Part shown: positions 51,735 to 59,803 of the stretch, piece after piece | Layout: each line of letters starts with the position of its first letter | How positions within the stretch are numbered: position 1 is the stretch's first letter | Notes under the pieces: generated by a model | Told to the model about the DNA's origin: nothing | Databases searched by the model: none | What the model saw: only the letters and a program-made list of their open reading frames with translations | Position numbers and translations under genes: made by a program | From: Siderastrea siderea | Lineage: Eukaryota; Cnidaria; Anthozoa; Scleractinia; Rhizangiidae | DNA length: 64,000 nucleotides | Reading direction: 5' to 3' | Assembly (NCBI GenBank): GCA_964030785.1 | Contig: OZ034971.1 | Coordinates: 46,848,078 to 46,912,077, forward strand

Positions 51735-52883
51735 CTAGTCGCGTCGTCGTCGTCGTCTTTTGTTTTTCTGGGGTGGGCTTGTCTCTTTCTTTGTCTGGGG
51801 CGGTCGGAGGGAGGTCACATCTCCCCTAGCAATCCAACTGTTGTACTTGTCCGGCCACCCTTTCCACTTGACCAACAGGCGATCATTTTGACGCTTAAGT
51901 ACCTTTTCGATACGAAACACATCGGACACGTGTACTTTTTGTAAATCCTCCTTGTAAAACGTGCCATCGACGGGCGTGTCATCCCATTCGCGAATCTTGT
52001 AGGTGGGCACAGGACCCGGCACCACACGATGCACGACAAACACTTCTTCGGTCCAACCGGGTAAATACCCTTTTTCAAACGTACGATGAATCTTGTTGAG
52101 ACGCACACGATCCCCTACTTTGAATTTGGGTTGGGAGTGTTTTCTTTTCAAACGTTTCTCGTACAGGCGTTTCCACACGGCTTCATCGTTTTCCCACGTC
52201 ACGTCTTGAGGGGCCATACCAATACTTCGATGACGTGTGGCATTGTAGCCTTGGACCAACTCGGGTAACACATTGTCAAATTTCAACGTGTTGGCAGCAG
52301 TGAAATAGCGGTACAAACGTTCTTTCAAGGTGCGGTTAAATCGTTCCACCACACTCGCTTTGGCATCCCCTTGGGTAGAAAAATGCTGGATTCCTTGCTC
52401 CTCGAGCCAACGTTGAAACGTGCGATTGTAAAATTCCTTCCCTCGATCCGTTTGCAATCGATTGGGACGTCGACCTCCTTGTTTCAAAATCTTGTCAAAC
52501 GCTTGGACCAAAGCCACCCCCGTTTTGCCTTTCAACGGTTGCACCCACGCGTATTTCGACAACACATCCAACACCGTCAGTAAATACCGAATGCCACGAT
52601 TATACTTGGCCAAGGGTTGTACTTCCACCAAATCCGCCACCCATTGATCGTCTAAGCCTCCTACGATCACGGGCAAGGTTGGAAAACGACGACGTCGAGG
52701 TTTATGCAACGTGTAGGCCAAATCCCGTTCCAAGATCCGTTGGGCTTTTTTCAAGGGGAGGTGATGGGCCTTGGCAAACCGTTGCACGCCTCCTAAACTG
52801 CCCGGGGCTCGAGGATCGTGGTAACGGGTCAACCATGATTGCGAGACATCGAGTTTGGTTCGTTTGGTCTTTCGAGGCGCCAT
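51735..52883 (-). CDS. retrovirus-type integrase with C-terminal chromodomain
   Basis: 382 residues from MAPRKTKRTKLD (a slightly longer frame opens only with GTG). N-terminal zinc-like helical region; rve core with catalytic D in WVADLVEVQ, D in RLQTDRGKEFYNR and E in ASVVERFNRTLKERLYRY; then FKVGDRVRLNK and a chromodomain, FRIEKVLKRQNDRLLVKWKG WPDKYNSWI, near residues 320-350. This is the standard Polinton INT. It would carry out end processing and strand transfer, consistent with the 6-bp duplication. The chromodomain may bias integration to marked chromatin. Basic C-terminal tail. Confidence 0.93.
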   Translation of the reverse strand: MAPRKTKRTKLDVSQSWLTRYHDPRAPGSLGGVQRFAKAHHLPLKKAQRILERDLAYTLHKPRRRRFPTLPVIVGGLDDQWVADLVEVQPLAKYNRGIRYLLTVLDVLSKYAWVQPLKGKTGVALVQAFDKILKQGGRRPNRLQTDRGKEFYNRTFQRWLEEQGIQHFSTQGDAKASVVERFNRTLKERLYRYFTAANTLKFDNVLPELVQGYNATRHRSIGMAPQDVTWENDEAVWKRLYEKRLKRKHSQPKFKVGDRVRLNKIHRTFEKGYLPGWTEEVFVVHRVVPGPVPTYKIREWDDTPVDGTFYKEDLQKVHVSDVFRIEKVLKRQNDRLLVKWKGWPDKYNSWIARGDVTSLRPPQTKKETSPPQKNKRRRRRRD

Positions 52884-53200
52884 ACTTTCTGACACTCATC
52901 CCACAAGGTGTGTATGGAAGGGATGGTGTGGGGATGCGCCTTTTGAATGATTCGATACCATCGCCATGCGTTCGGATGAGCTTTTAACCATAAGACAAAC
53001 ACCACCCGTCGATACAGGTTGCGGTCTACATGGGTTTCTTCAAAGATCTGGAGAGGAGGCGTATCCTCGGGACATGGGGGAATGGGGATTTTGACACCGG
53101 GTTGATGATCATATAAGACTTGGCAAAGGGATTGATGGCATTGCCATTGCACCAGGGACAACAAACCCTCCCACGCATAACACAACCACACAGACTCCAT
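52829..53200 (-). CDS. hypothetical protein upstream of integrase
   Basis: 123 residues from MESVWLCYAWEGLLSL (ATG; the frame opens two codons earlier with GTG). Trp- and His-rich with a PPCPEDTPPLQIFEE link and RRVVFVLWLKAHPNAWRWYR helix. Its end overlaps the integrase start by 55 bp. Weakly similar to the small protein at 41378-41596. Family unknown. Confidence 0.55.
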   Translation of the reverse strand: MESVWLCYAWEGLLSLVQWQCHQSLCQVLYDHQPGVKIPIPPCPEDTPPLQIFEETHVDRNLYRRVVFVLWLKAHPNAWRWYRIIQKAHPHTIPSIHTLWDECQKVWRLERPNEPNSMSRNHG

Positions 53201-53206
53201 GGTCAC

Positions 53207-53396
53207 ACTAATAAAAATTTTATTCTTACAACATCAGCCTTTTATAGATTTCACAAGTCAAAAAAAGTCAAAAGAGCGCGCGTATTTCATTTTACCGGCG
53301 CCCCGGTCGATGATGCTCTTTTTTTCCGGACCTGCTTTTTCATTTGTTTTTATCATGTATCATAATCATTGTTCATTAAAAACAGTTCGTGTGTCT
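53207..53396. other. short intergenic stretch
   Basis: AT-rich, holds an ATAAAAATTTTAT-type palindromic tract near 53210, possibly the promoter for the integrase-side genes or a 3' end signal for the GRF gene. Nothing else seen. Confidence 0.35.
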
Positions 53397-54068
53397 TTAC
53401 TTGGTCGTGTCTTGTCTTTGTTTTTTTCGGTTCTTGGGTTTCAAGGGTTTGTCGGCCCATTGAAAGAAAGGACATCGATCCTCGGGTGTTTCTTTGCATG
53501 TGAAATAAGGGCGGTTGGGGTTGGCTTGGGATCGGCTGATTCGTAAGACCACGGGTTCTTCACAGTCACACACCAGGGTTCTTTTGAGATAATCAGGATG
53601 GAGTTTTTCATTAATGATCTTGAGATAAGTGGCGATTTGATCTTGATGACAAAAGAGGCCACATTTCTTTTCTTGGCATTTGATGTAAGTGTCTCCTGTG
53701 GTTTGGGCTTGAAAGCAAGTTAGGTCTGTTTGATGCATAGGGCAGACAACGGATTGACAAGCTTGTTCCATAGGCGGTAGTTGTACTTGATAACTAGCAG
53801 CAGGCGGATTTAACAAATTGAGAATATTGTCACCATTGAATAAGTCATCCATATTGATGAGCGGTGTTGGTGGCGGCGGCGGTACTGGTGGTGGTGACAA
53901 TGTGGTCGTTGTAGGTGTTGACGGTACTGGTGGTGGTGAAGAAGGATCCACTTGGGGTGGTTTTTTGATTTTGATTTTTTTGTCTTTTTTGGACTTTTTC
54001 TCCGTGGGTGCAGGGGGTAAAGCAGTGACCATCTTTTCGAGTTGTTGCAAAGGTCTCTTCGTGGCCAT
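53397..54068 (-). CDS. GRF-type zinc-finger protein
   Basis: 223 residues from MATKRPLQQLEKMVTALP. The first 90 residues are basic then Pro/Thr-rich and disordered. Two zinc modules follow: VCPMHQTDLTCF...YIKCQEKKCGLFCHQDQ, and a GRF-like finger, LVCDCEEPVVLRIS...RPYFTCKETPEDRC PFFQWAD. GRF fingers bind single-stranded nucleic acid in Topo III, APE2 and NEIL3. A role in viral DNA replication or repair is inferred. A TATA-like box (CCTATAAAAT, 54111-54120) is about 45 bp upstream. Confidence 0.75.
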   Translation of the reverse strand: MATKRPLQQLEKMVTALPPAPTEKKSKKDKKIKIKKPPQVDPSSPPPVPSTPTTTTLSPPPVPPPPPTPLINMDDLFNGDNILNLLNPPAASYQVQLPPMEQACQSVVCPMHQTDLTCFQAQTTGDTYIKCQEKKCGLFCHQDQIATYLKIINEKLHPDYLKRTLVCDCEEPVVLRISRSQANPNRPYFTCKETPEDRCPFFQWADKPLKPKNRKKQRQDTTK

Positions 54069-54181
54069 GGTGAATTGAAGAGAGAAAGAATGAAAAAAAA
54101 AGAACACGCTATTTTATAGGCGATGATGACGTGATGTTGACGTGATCTTAGCTAGGATTGGTGGAGACAAAAAAATAAGGG

Positions 54182-54700
54182 TCAACGTTCAGGTCCATCG
54201 GGTATGTCGATGCCCGCCCATCCACGTTGACGTAAGGTTGCACGTGACCACCCAAAAATGTTATCCACGTCTTCATGTGTCAAACCCAAAAGTTCATAGG
54301 TGAACGTACTAGATTGGTGTCGAAAAGACACGATTTCTTCTAAAATTTGTTCTGTCACGATGTCGGGGCTCGTGATGTGCACGATGAATTCGATGTCGTT
54401 AGGTTGCCAACACGGGACGTCCATGTGATATTGGGTCAGTAGATTGCGCCACGATTGATACACCAAATCCAAAGACAGATGGCGTAACCCTTCTTTGATG
54501 GCCTCATTAATATGGCGCATATGAAGTAATACTTCTTCACTGTAAACGGGTTGAGTGGGTGGTTCTAGATCGTGCACGTGACGATGAATATGTTTGAGAA
54601 TGGCCACGATCCAACATCGTTTCCATCGGCATTCGACCATTTCTTGATAAAAACGAGTGTTATAATCGATATTGCCGCTTGCAGTAAAAGGAGATTCCAT
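54182..54700 (-). CDS. hypothetical helical protein
   Basis: 172 residues from MESPFTASGNIDYNTRFYQE. The frame extends upstream, but that part is low-complexity Phe/Tyr-rich. Mostly alpha-helical by eye, with WKRCWIVAILKHIHRHVHDL and a C-terminal LTHEDVDNIFGWSRATLRQR GW. No family recognised. It diverges from the plus-strand block at 54853. Confidence 0.55.
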   Translation of the reverse strand: MESPFTASGNIDYNTRFYQEMVECRWKRCWIVAILKHIHRHVHDLEPPTQPVYSEEVLLHMRHINEAIKEGLRHLSLDLVYQSWRNLLTQYHMDVPCWQPNDIEFIVHITSPDIVTEQILEEIVSFRHQSSTFTYELLGLTHEDVDNIFGWSRATLRQRGWAGIDIPDGPER

Positions 54701-54852
54701 TTTAGGGACTTGTTTTGTTTTTTGGTCTCTCCATACATTGAACAAATAAAAAGTGATGAAAAAGTGATAAAAAGTGATGAAAAAGAAGCTGTCAATCAAA
54801 ACAGTCTATATATCACCTTTCTATCTTTTCAACGCATCATTTTTTTGTTAGC
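54701..54852. promoter_or_regulatory. divergent promoter region
   Basis: 150 bp between divergent genes with AAAAAGTGATGAAAAAGTGA-type direct repeats (GTGATGAAAAA three times, 54750-54784) and TCTATATAT at 54806-54814, about 40 bp before the plus-strand ATG. Confidence 0.5.
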
Positions 54853-55380
54853 ATGGCAAGTAACACCGAGTCCGACGATGATCTTAATGACTTTATGGAT
54901 TTATGGGAACAGCAAGGTGGTGCTGTACCGCAACGACGCAACCATTATCAATTTCGACGTGTTAAATTCCGAGAACGTCAAGCCAAGAGCTATGGAATCA
55001 CACGTACAAGCTATCACTTACGCGTGGAAAACCCGCCAGAGAGTTTTCCAGAAGGGCATGGCAATATTGTGCGCGCGTTTGAAGAAGGATTGGCGGATCA
55101 AATCGAAGATCTCACGCGTAATATGCCGGACCATGACAGAATACAAATCTATTTATCTTCCAACCGACTTCAATCGGTCCACACCTCAGCCAATGTAACT
55201 ATCGGCGATTGGCGAGACCCCTTATCCGGGGCCCGCCGCATTTTGCATCAGATTAGTAAAATGTTGAACTCAAATGAGAACTTTGAAGTCGACGACAGTT
55301 TGCAGTTGGATGTGACGCACATCACCATGCCAGATGGTGTAACACCTGTCGAGCTCGTTTCGAGACGGAAGAGGATATAG
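54853..55380 (+). CDS. PolB-upstream-type module as a stand-alone protein
   Basis: 175 residues, MASNTESDDDLNDFMDLW. Layout: acidic N-terminus, YHLRVENPPESFPEGHGNIV, AFEEGLADQIEDLTRNMPDHD, RIQIYLSSNRLQSVHTSANV, ILHQISKMLNSNENFEVDDS L, DVTHITMPDGVTP. This order (helical 'F.eal.d.l..l..nD.vr..l....L..pi..pf.....l....++..+..vlqS.e.f.ldds....+.hv.mP.G') is one I associate with the region preceding the DNA polymerase B domain in cnidarian Polinton PolB genes. Here the protein stops shortly after (SRRKRI) and no polymerase follows. Recognition is from memory and needs a search. Confidence 0.55.
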   Translation: MASNTESDDDLNDFMDLWEQQGGAVPQRRNHYQFRRVKFRERQAKSYGITRTSYHLRVENPPESFPEGHGNIVRAFEEGLADQIEDLTRNMPDHDRIQIYLSSNRLQSVHTSANVTIGDWRDPLSGARRILHQISKMLNSNENFEVDDSLQLDVTHITMPDGVTPVELVSRRKRI

Positions 55381-55450
55381 AACTTTGTTCGAGCTGTTCA
55401 CGTCGAATACAAAAAGAACCCCACGTTGAACACACCTTAATTATTTAACC

Positions 55451-56152
55451 ATGCCGACGAGTCACTACCACATCTACAGCGGAGGAGCCATTGGCGTCGA
55501 CGAATATGCAGAACAATGCGCTAAAGAATATGGCATGCAGATGCATATTATCATACCACCCCAACACAGTCGAAGCAAATTTATCACACCACTCCGTCAA
55601 CAAGATCTCAACCAAGCCGAGCCGCACTTAAAACGAGCCGGAGAAAGAAGTGGCAAACACTTGTTTACTCCAAATACGTTTTCACGCCATCTTCAACTAC
55701 GCAATTTTCACATCGTCAAACCTGCCACCATCGTGTACGCTTTTGGTTATTTCCAACACACAAATGACACTAACTACACAGCAGCACGTGACATTTACCA
55801 TGACACCACCTTGAAAAGGCAAAGCATTCAAGGAGGAACGGGATGGACGGTGCAATTGGCTGTCGATCAGCACAAACAAATTTATTTTTACAACATACCA
55901 GAAAAACGATGGTACAAAAACCATCAAGATCATTATTATTGGAACGAAAATCAATGGACACCTTACAGTGGATTTATTCCAATGCAAGGATCACCCACGC
56001 TTCATAAACACAGCGCCGTAGTAGGAACAAGACACCCCCCACCAGACACTTTGGCCGAAGTCAAAAGGCTCTTTCAAACCACCAGTTCTTTAGAAAACAT
56101 TGTTGATAAAAACAGTGATCTTTACAGTCACCTTCAAGAACATGGCGACTGA
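55451..56152 (+). CDS. SLOG/DprA-type nucleotide-binding protein
   Basis: 233 residues. N-terminus HYHIYSGGAIGVDEYAEQCA has the Rossmann-type 'SGGAxGxD' motif of SLOG-superfamily proteins (DprA, LOG, YpsA, DUF2493). Later IVKPATIVYAFGYFQ and QSIQGGTGWTVQLAVDQHKQIYFYNI resemble the second part of marine-animal and viral relatives ('KGGTGWg.efA...kpl.vfdq....W'). SLOG proteins bind nucleotides, nucleotide-derived signals or ssDNA. The role here is unknown; replication or defence-signal handling are possibilities. It overlaps the next gene by 11 bp. Confidence 0.6.
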   Translation: MPTSHYHIYSGGAIGVDEYAEQCAKEYGMQMHIIIPPQHSRSKFITPLRQQDLNQAEPHLKRAGERSGKHLFTPNTFSRHLQLRNFHIVKPATIVYAFGYFQHTNDTNYTAARDIYHDTTLKRQSIQGGTGWTVQLAVDQHKQIYFYNIPEKRWYKNHQDHYYWNENQWTPYSGFIPMQGSPTLHKHSAVVGTRHPPPDTLAEVKRLFQTTSSLENIVDKNSDLYSHLQEHGD

Positions 56153-56396
56153 AGACCACAACACCACTTTCGAACAAATGATGGATGACATCACTCAAAA
56201 CGAAGATCTGTCATTCGAACAAAAAATGAAACGTATTGGTCAATGCTTTAAAAAAGAAATGGAACGCATCAGTCGCGACTTTCAAACCCGCCTTCATCAA
56301 GACATGGAACACGAACTACAATATCTCCGCACTCAACTCAAAGACATATGGAAACCTCACCTCACATGGAAACCCCAGTTACAATGGAAACGATAA
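56142..56396 (+). CDS. small coiled-coil protein
   Basis: 84 residues from MATEDHNTTFEQMMDD. Heptad-like helical region (EQKMKRIGQCFKKEMERISR), then WKPHLTWKPQLQWKR. Overlaps both neighbours. Unknown family. Confidence 0.5.
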   Translation: MATEDHNTTFEQMMDDITQNEDLSFEQKMKRIGQCFKKEMERISRDFQTRLHQDMEHELQYLRTQLKDIWKPHLTWKPQLQWKR

Positions 56397-56593
56397 AAAC
56401 GGTGCATTTCCAAGAACACGTGGTCCGTTACACTTACCAATACGATCCATCCGCGCCCCTCGTACAAACGTCACCCCTCATCGATGATCGATCTCATCAC
56501 GTCACACCTTTCACTATAAAAAGACAATACCTTAAAGCTAAACTTCATTCGACTCATCTACAACGCAAGCAACAACAGCAACGACGATCTTAA
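56348..56593 (+). CDS. small protein with RVxF-like motif
   Basis: 81 residues if begun at 56348 (further in-frame ATGs at 56366 and 56384). The region TIKTVHFQEHVVRYTYQY holds KTVHF, which fits the loose RVxF consensus for protein phosphatase 1 docking. The C-terminus is Gln/Arg-rich. It overlaps the preceding gene by up to 49 bp. The translation could be real or a by-product of the overlap. Confidence 0.4.
   Translation: METSPHMETPVTMETIKTVHFQEHVVRYTYQYDPSAPLVQTSPLIDDRSHHVTPFTIKRQYLKAKLHSTHLQRKQQQQRRS
56515..56523 (+). promoter_or_regulatory. TATA box (TATAAAAAG)
   Basis: CACTATAAAAAGACA about 70 bp before the ATG at 56595 and inside the preceding frame. Same core as the other TATA-like boxes of the element. 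Confidence 0.5.
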
Positions 56594-56594
56594 T

Positions 56595-57053
56595 ATGGAC
56601 TACTGCAAGAATTTAGATCCCAAAACCTTCAACAACACTCATGACTACATATTAGAACTGGTTCGACAAGGTCTACAAGCTGGTTATGATCTCGAAGACG
56701 TGACCGAGCACTACAAAGAATTGATTCAAGATGAAGCCACCGCCATCATGAAAAATACCGAACACAACGAACTCAAAAAACAAATCCAAAGAGATTTGGA
56801 CAATTTAGCGGTCATTGACAGAAACAACACCATTGTCTTTCCTTTGGAACTAGCAGGACGCACCTACAAGACTGATGAACGAGACCAGTATTTTGAGGAG
56901 ATTTTACAAAAGAGACTCGAACGACGACACAAAGTCAACAAACTGCGTGAAAGTGTTCTCCAACATAACTTGGACGACATTACAGAACATGTCAAAACCA
57001 TTCTTGACCATGACAAACAAGAAGAAGAAGCCTTTACCAGCCAATTCAAATGA
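56595..57053 (+). CDS. hypothetical helical acidic protein
   Basis: 152 residues from MDYCKNLDPKTFNNTHDYIL. Highly charged and helical throughout (LEDVTEHYKELIQDEATAIM; ERRHKVNKLRESVLQHNLDD). Last gene before the right TIR; its C-terminal 45 codons have a second, truncated copy at 57278-57416. No family recognised. Confidence 0.55.
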   Translation: MDYCKNLDPKTFNNTHDYILELVRQGLQAGYDLEDVTEHYKELIQDEATAIMKNTEHNELKKQIQRDLDNLAVIDRNNTIVFPLELAGRTYKTDERDQYFEEILQKRLERRHKVNKLRESVLQHNLDDITEHVKTILDHDKQEEEAFTSQFK

Positions 57054-57073
57054 ATACGTGCGCACCATAGCTT

Positions 57074-57268
57074 CTACTTCGCCACATTGACGAGCACATT
57101 CTTCATCTCCATGAACCAGCAAGCAATCCTCTGTTGACCGCCTGGTGATGATTTCTTTTTCCCTAAGGGATGGGTTGAAGTACGAAGGACATCCGTGCCA
57201 CTACTGCCGCCTCCTTTTTTCTTCTTCTCCTCTTCCAAGACACAGTTTTCAACATACCAGAATTTCAT
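57074..57268 (-). CDS. possible small basic protein
   Basis: 64 residues, MKFWYVENCVLEEEKKKK, then Gly/Ser-rich and KKKSSPGGQQRIACWF. The composition is protein-like, but nothing is recognised, and part of it lies antisense to sequence duplicated at the TIR edge. Could be spurious. Confidence 0.25.
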   Translation of the reverse strand: MKFWYVENCVLEEEKKKKGGGSSGTDVLRTSTHPLGKKKSSPGGQQRIACWFMEMKNVLVNVAK

Positions 57269-57277
57269 CTTGATAGA

Positions 57278-57416
57278 GATTGGAGCGGCGACACAAAGTC
57301 AACAAACTCCGAGAAAGTGTCCTCCAACATAATTTGGACGATATTACCGAAACCGTCACAACTATTCTGGCCCATGACAAACAAGAAGAAGAAGCCTTCA
57401 CCAGTCAATTTCAATG
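57278..57416 (+). pseudogene. duplicated 3' end of the 56595-57053 gene
   Basis: Encodes ERRHKVNKLRESVLQHNLDD again, with changed residues afterwards and the same EEEAFTSQF end and stop. There is no start or upstream part. The right TIR begins inside it (57336), so its last 80 bp also occur in the left TIR (40545-40625). It shows that TIR growth copied a neighbouring gene end. Confidence 0.8.
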
Positions 57417-58522
57417 AACGTGAAGCAAGCAAGCAAGCAATCTGTTGACAGCTTGGTGATCATTTTGTTTCCTTCACAACAACACAGAACTCCAGGGGAA
57501 GAAAAGAAGGATCATGACAGAGTCCACAGGCTACCTTGACATGAATAAAAAACCTGTGTCATCCAAATAAAACCAATCAACTCTCTTTTGTTTTGTTTTT
57601 TAAAAAAGGGATTTTTGTTTTTCAAACCGAGCCGAACTCGATCGATCGATCGATCGATCGCTTCTAACCCAAAAAAAACCCTCCCACCCAAATCCCCAAG
57701 AAACACTCTTCCATCCATTGTCTCCTACTCGCTTCGACCCGAAAAAAAAAATTTCCATGCTTTTTTCAAAAAAAAATTTTTTTTTCCACCCCCGACCGGG
57801 ATTCGAACTCACATTAAAAAGATCTTGGTTTCCCCCACAGCGTGCGCCAAGCGCGCACCGCTGCCGCCGATTCCCCGCGCGCGCGCCGGCGCCCGCCGCC
57901 GCCGCCGCCGCCGCCGCCGCTGCTGCTGCCCACCAACACCACCATCTCATCGAATCGGGATCGGAAAAAAGAGAGGGGTATCGAACCTCGGTATCGACAA
58001 AAATCCGATCGGTATCAAACCTCTGTATGAACCCCAACCCTTTGAGCCCGCGATCCCCTTTTTTTCAACCAACTGGTCAGCGGTTTCCCACCCTAGCCAG
58101 AGGGTGATTCCCCTACGTCATGTAAGCGTCACGAAATGTCCTCTCTTTGCTGATCTGAGCCCGCGATCTCCTTTTCCTAGACCGGTCAGCGGTTTTCCAA
58201 ACAAAAACACGTGAACTCTTCATTTCCAACAACAGTCCATTCTGATGACGTCATCACTTCTGATCATCACTTCTGATTGTTTAGGGGTGGGTCTTTTCCA
58301 TACAAAAAACCTCTAGCCGCCATCTTGGATTTGGCTCTCGACCAATCACAAGCCGAGTTCAGATCTAGTCAGACGGGCTATACTACTTCACCAGGTGGTG
58401 ACGTCATTTCCATACACAAACTGCAGGGGTTGGGTCTTCTCCATCCCAAATTCCTATCAAACTCGAGGGGTAGGCCTTTTCCATACAATATTCCCATCGC
58501 TTTGTGACGTCATCAGAATGGA

Positions 58523-58735
58523 ATGTAGGGGGTAGGCCTTTTCGATACAACTACCCATATCGACCCCCCATACTACTCCCTACGCAAAAACATCTTTGAC
58601 ACCATCACTATTGACATTCAAACAGCCAATGGACAACCCGCTCCCTTCAAATCAGGCAACACCGTCATCACCCTTCAACTCTCTAGAAAAAGTCAACGCC
58701 ACGCCATGCCTTCCTTCATTTCTTACCCGACCCAG
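58523..58735 (+). pseudogene. SFYVTL-family C-terminal fragment in right TIR
   Basis: Mirror copy of 39227-39439. Contains IDIQTANGQPAPF and LQLSRKSQR in the frame of the paralog; truncated on the 5' side. Confidence 0.8.
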
Positions 58736-58736
58736 C

Positions 58737-59441
58737 ATGGAGGACCTGGCCAATGAAGTCCGACGCATTATACGGAATCTTAATCTCGGCAGCAAAATGG
58801 ATCTCCTCCTCGAAGAAATGCCACTGAATTATCATCCCACGCAAACCATCGGCAAGAAAAAATACAAAGGAGAAGTCGTCTTGGCCCATTCCCGTTATCA
58901 TCAAGAAAATCCCACCGTTCCATGCACCATCTACCAACATTTTGTCCCCTTGAATATCGATGCCATCCTTCAACAACGTCGAACCACCGAAGGACTTCTG
59001 CTCTGTAACAATTCACCCAAAACCTCCATCGACACACACGCCTTTGTCAAAGCTTGGTGCAAAGGACATTTTCATCCAGGGTGTTATTACCCGGGCGATT
59101 ACCAAGAAAAAAATCAAGACCTTCAAGTCAAACAACGCACACTCGATCGATGGTTTCAAGGTCTCGAACACAATCTTCCACAGAAAAAAGACCACGACGT
59201 CCAACCCAACTTCCCTTCTTTCCATTGGTGTGAGCGAGACGACATTCGCGATCCCTGCAAGATTTGTCAACAAGTCTTACCCGTCAATACCGATACCACT
59301 TGGAAACCCACCCCTTGGGATACCAGTGTCACTTGTCAACGTTGTATAGACGCAGGGTGTGTCATCAAACCCGACGAACATTGTTGCGGTCTCTGTCAGA
59401 CCACCTCCGATCCCTTGTCAGATGATGATTGTCAAACCTAA
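58737..59441 (+). CDS. TIR-borne Cys-rich protein, right copy
   Basis: 234 codons from MEDLANEVRRIIRNL, protein identical to that of 38521-39225. The identity of both copies suggests recent gene conversion or replication-linked TIR copying. Upstream lie the same CRE and AAAAGRCCYACCCC motifs. It is transcribed outward, towards the host junction. Function unknown; four cysteine pairs suggest zinc binding. Confidence 0.7.
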   Translation: MEDLANEVRRIIRNLNLGSKMDLLLEEMPLNYHPTQTIGKKKYKGEVVLAHSRYHQENPTVPCTIYQHFVPLNIDAILQQRRTTEGLLLCNNSPKTSIDTHAFVKAWCKGHFHPGCYYPGDYQEKNQDLQVKQRTLDRWFQGLEHNLPQKKDHDVQPNFPSFHWCERDDIRDPCKICQQVLPVNTDTTWKPTPWDTSVTCQRCIDAGCVIKPDEHCCGLCQTTSDPLSDDDCQT

Positions 59442-59797
59442 TTAAAAACCATTTCCAAACCATCCCAGTCTCTTCTTTATGTCGTCCAGCTGCTGCGCCC
59501 GCGATTTCCCCACTTGGGTCAGCGGTTATCCCCCAAAAATCACACCCCCACCACCAGACGCCATCTTGGATGAGCCCGCGATCCTTTTTCCCATCCTGGT
59601 CAGCGGTTGCCCCACCCAAATCACACCCCCACCATCAGACGCCATCTTGAATGACCTTTGACCCCAACGCTCATTGGTCCATTCCTTTGACCGGGATCAC
59701 ATGATAAAAAGGAATGGCACGAGTCTCTCATTGGTTTAAAAAATTGGGGGGGTGGGTCTTTTTGATTCAATGACCCAGATCGTCTACCCTTACTACT

Positions 59798-59803
59798 ATG
59801 GCT
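59798..59803. repeat. 6-bp target-site duplication, right (ATGGCT)
   Basis: Exact repeat of 38159-38164, immediately after the CCTTACTACT terminus. Confidence 0.95.

Larger units (their letters stand above)
58043..59608 (-). repeat. four GAGCCCGCGATC...GGTCAGCGGTT elements (right TIR)
   Basis: Mirror copies of the left-TIR hairpin-like repeats, at 58043-58085, 58156-58194, 59495-59527 and 59571-59608, flanking the TIR gene on both sides. Confidence 0.8.
38165..59797. mobile_element. complete Polinton/Maverick-like endogenous virus lacking PolB
   Basis: A 21,633-bp element with AGTAGTAAGG termini, terminal inverted repeats of about 2.46 kb, a perfect 6-bp duplication and an intact gene set: integrase, adenain-like protease, packaging ATPase, double-jelly-roll capsid protein and some 20 more. 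This combination defines Polintons/adintoviruses. The element is visibly richer in GC than its flanks. The TIRs differ at only a few positions and almost all genes are open, which points to a recent insertion. A protein-primed DNA polymerase B, normally the largest Polinton gene, is absent, and only very short gaps remain where it could hide. Confidence 0.95.
57336..59797. repeat. right terminal inverted repeat
   Basis: 2,462 bp, the inverted complement of 38165-40625 with few differences (for example AATATTGTATGG against ACTTTGTATGG near 58490, and variation in the GC-repeat tract near 57890). It carries the same motifs, tracts and gene as the left TIR. Confidence 0.95.

Noticed and set aside
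54565..54799. N-terminal Phe/Tyr-rich extension of the 54182-54700 protein and overlapping frames
   Set aside because: It covers the GTGATGAAAAA repeats of the divergent promoter; the ATG at 54700 gives a better-composed protein.
38165..59797. Herpesvirus, adenovirus or retrovirus integration
   Set aside because: Adenovirus-like protease and pX-like peptides occur, but the 6-bp duplication, rve integrase, F54H12.2-type capsid and AG...CT termini point to Polinton/adintovirus; no hexon-type gene, LTR or reverse transcriptase lies inside.
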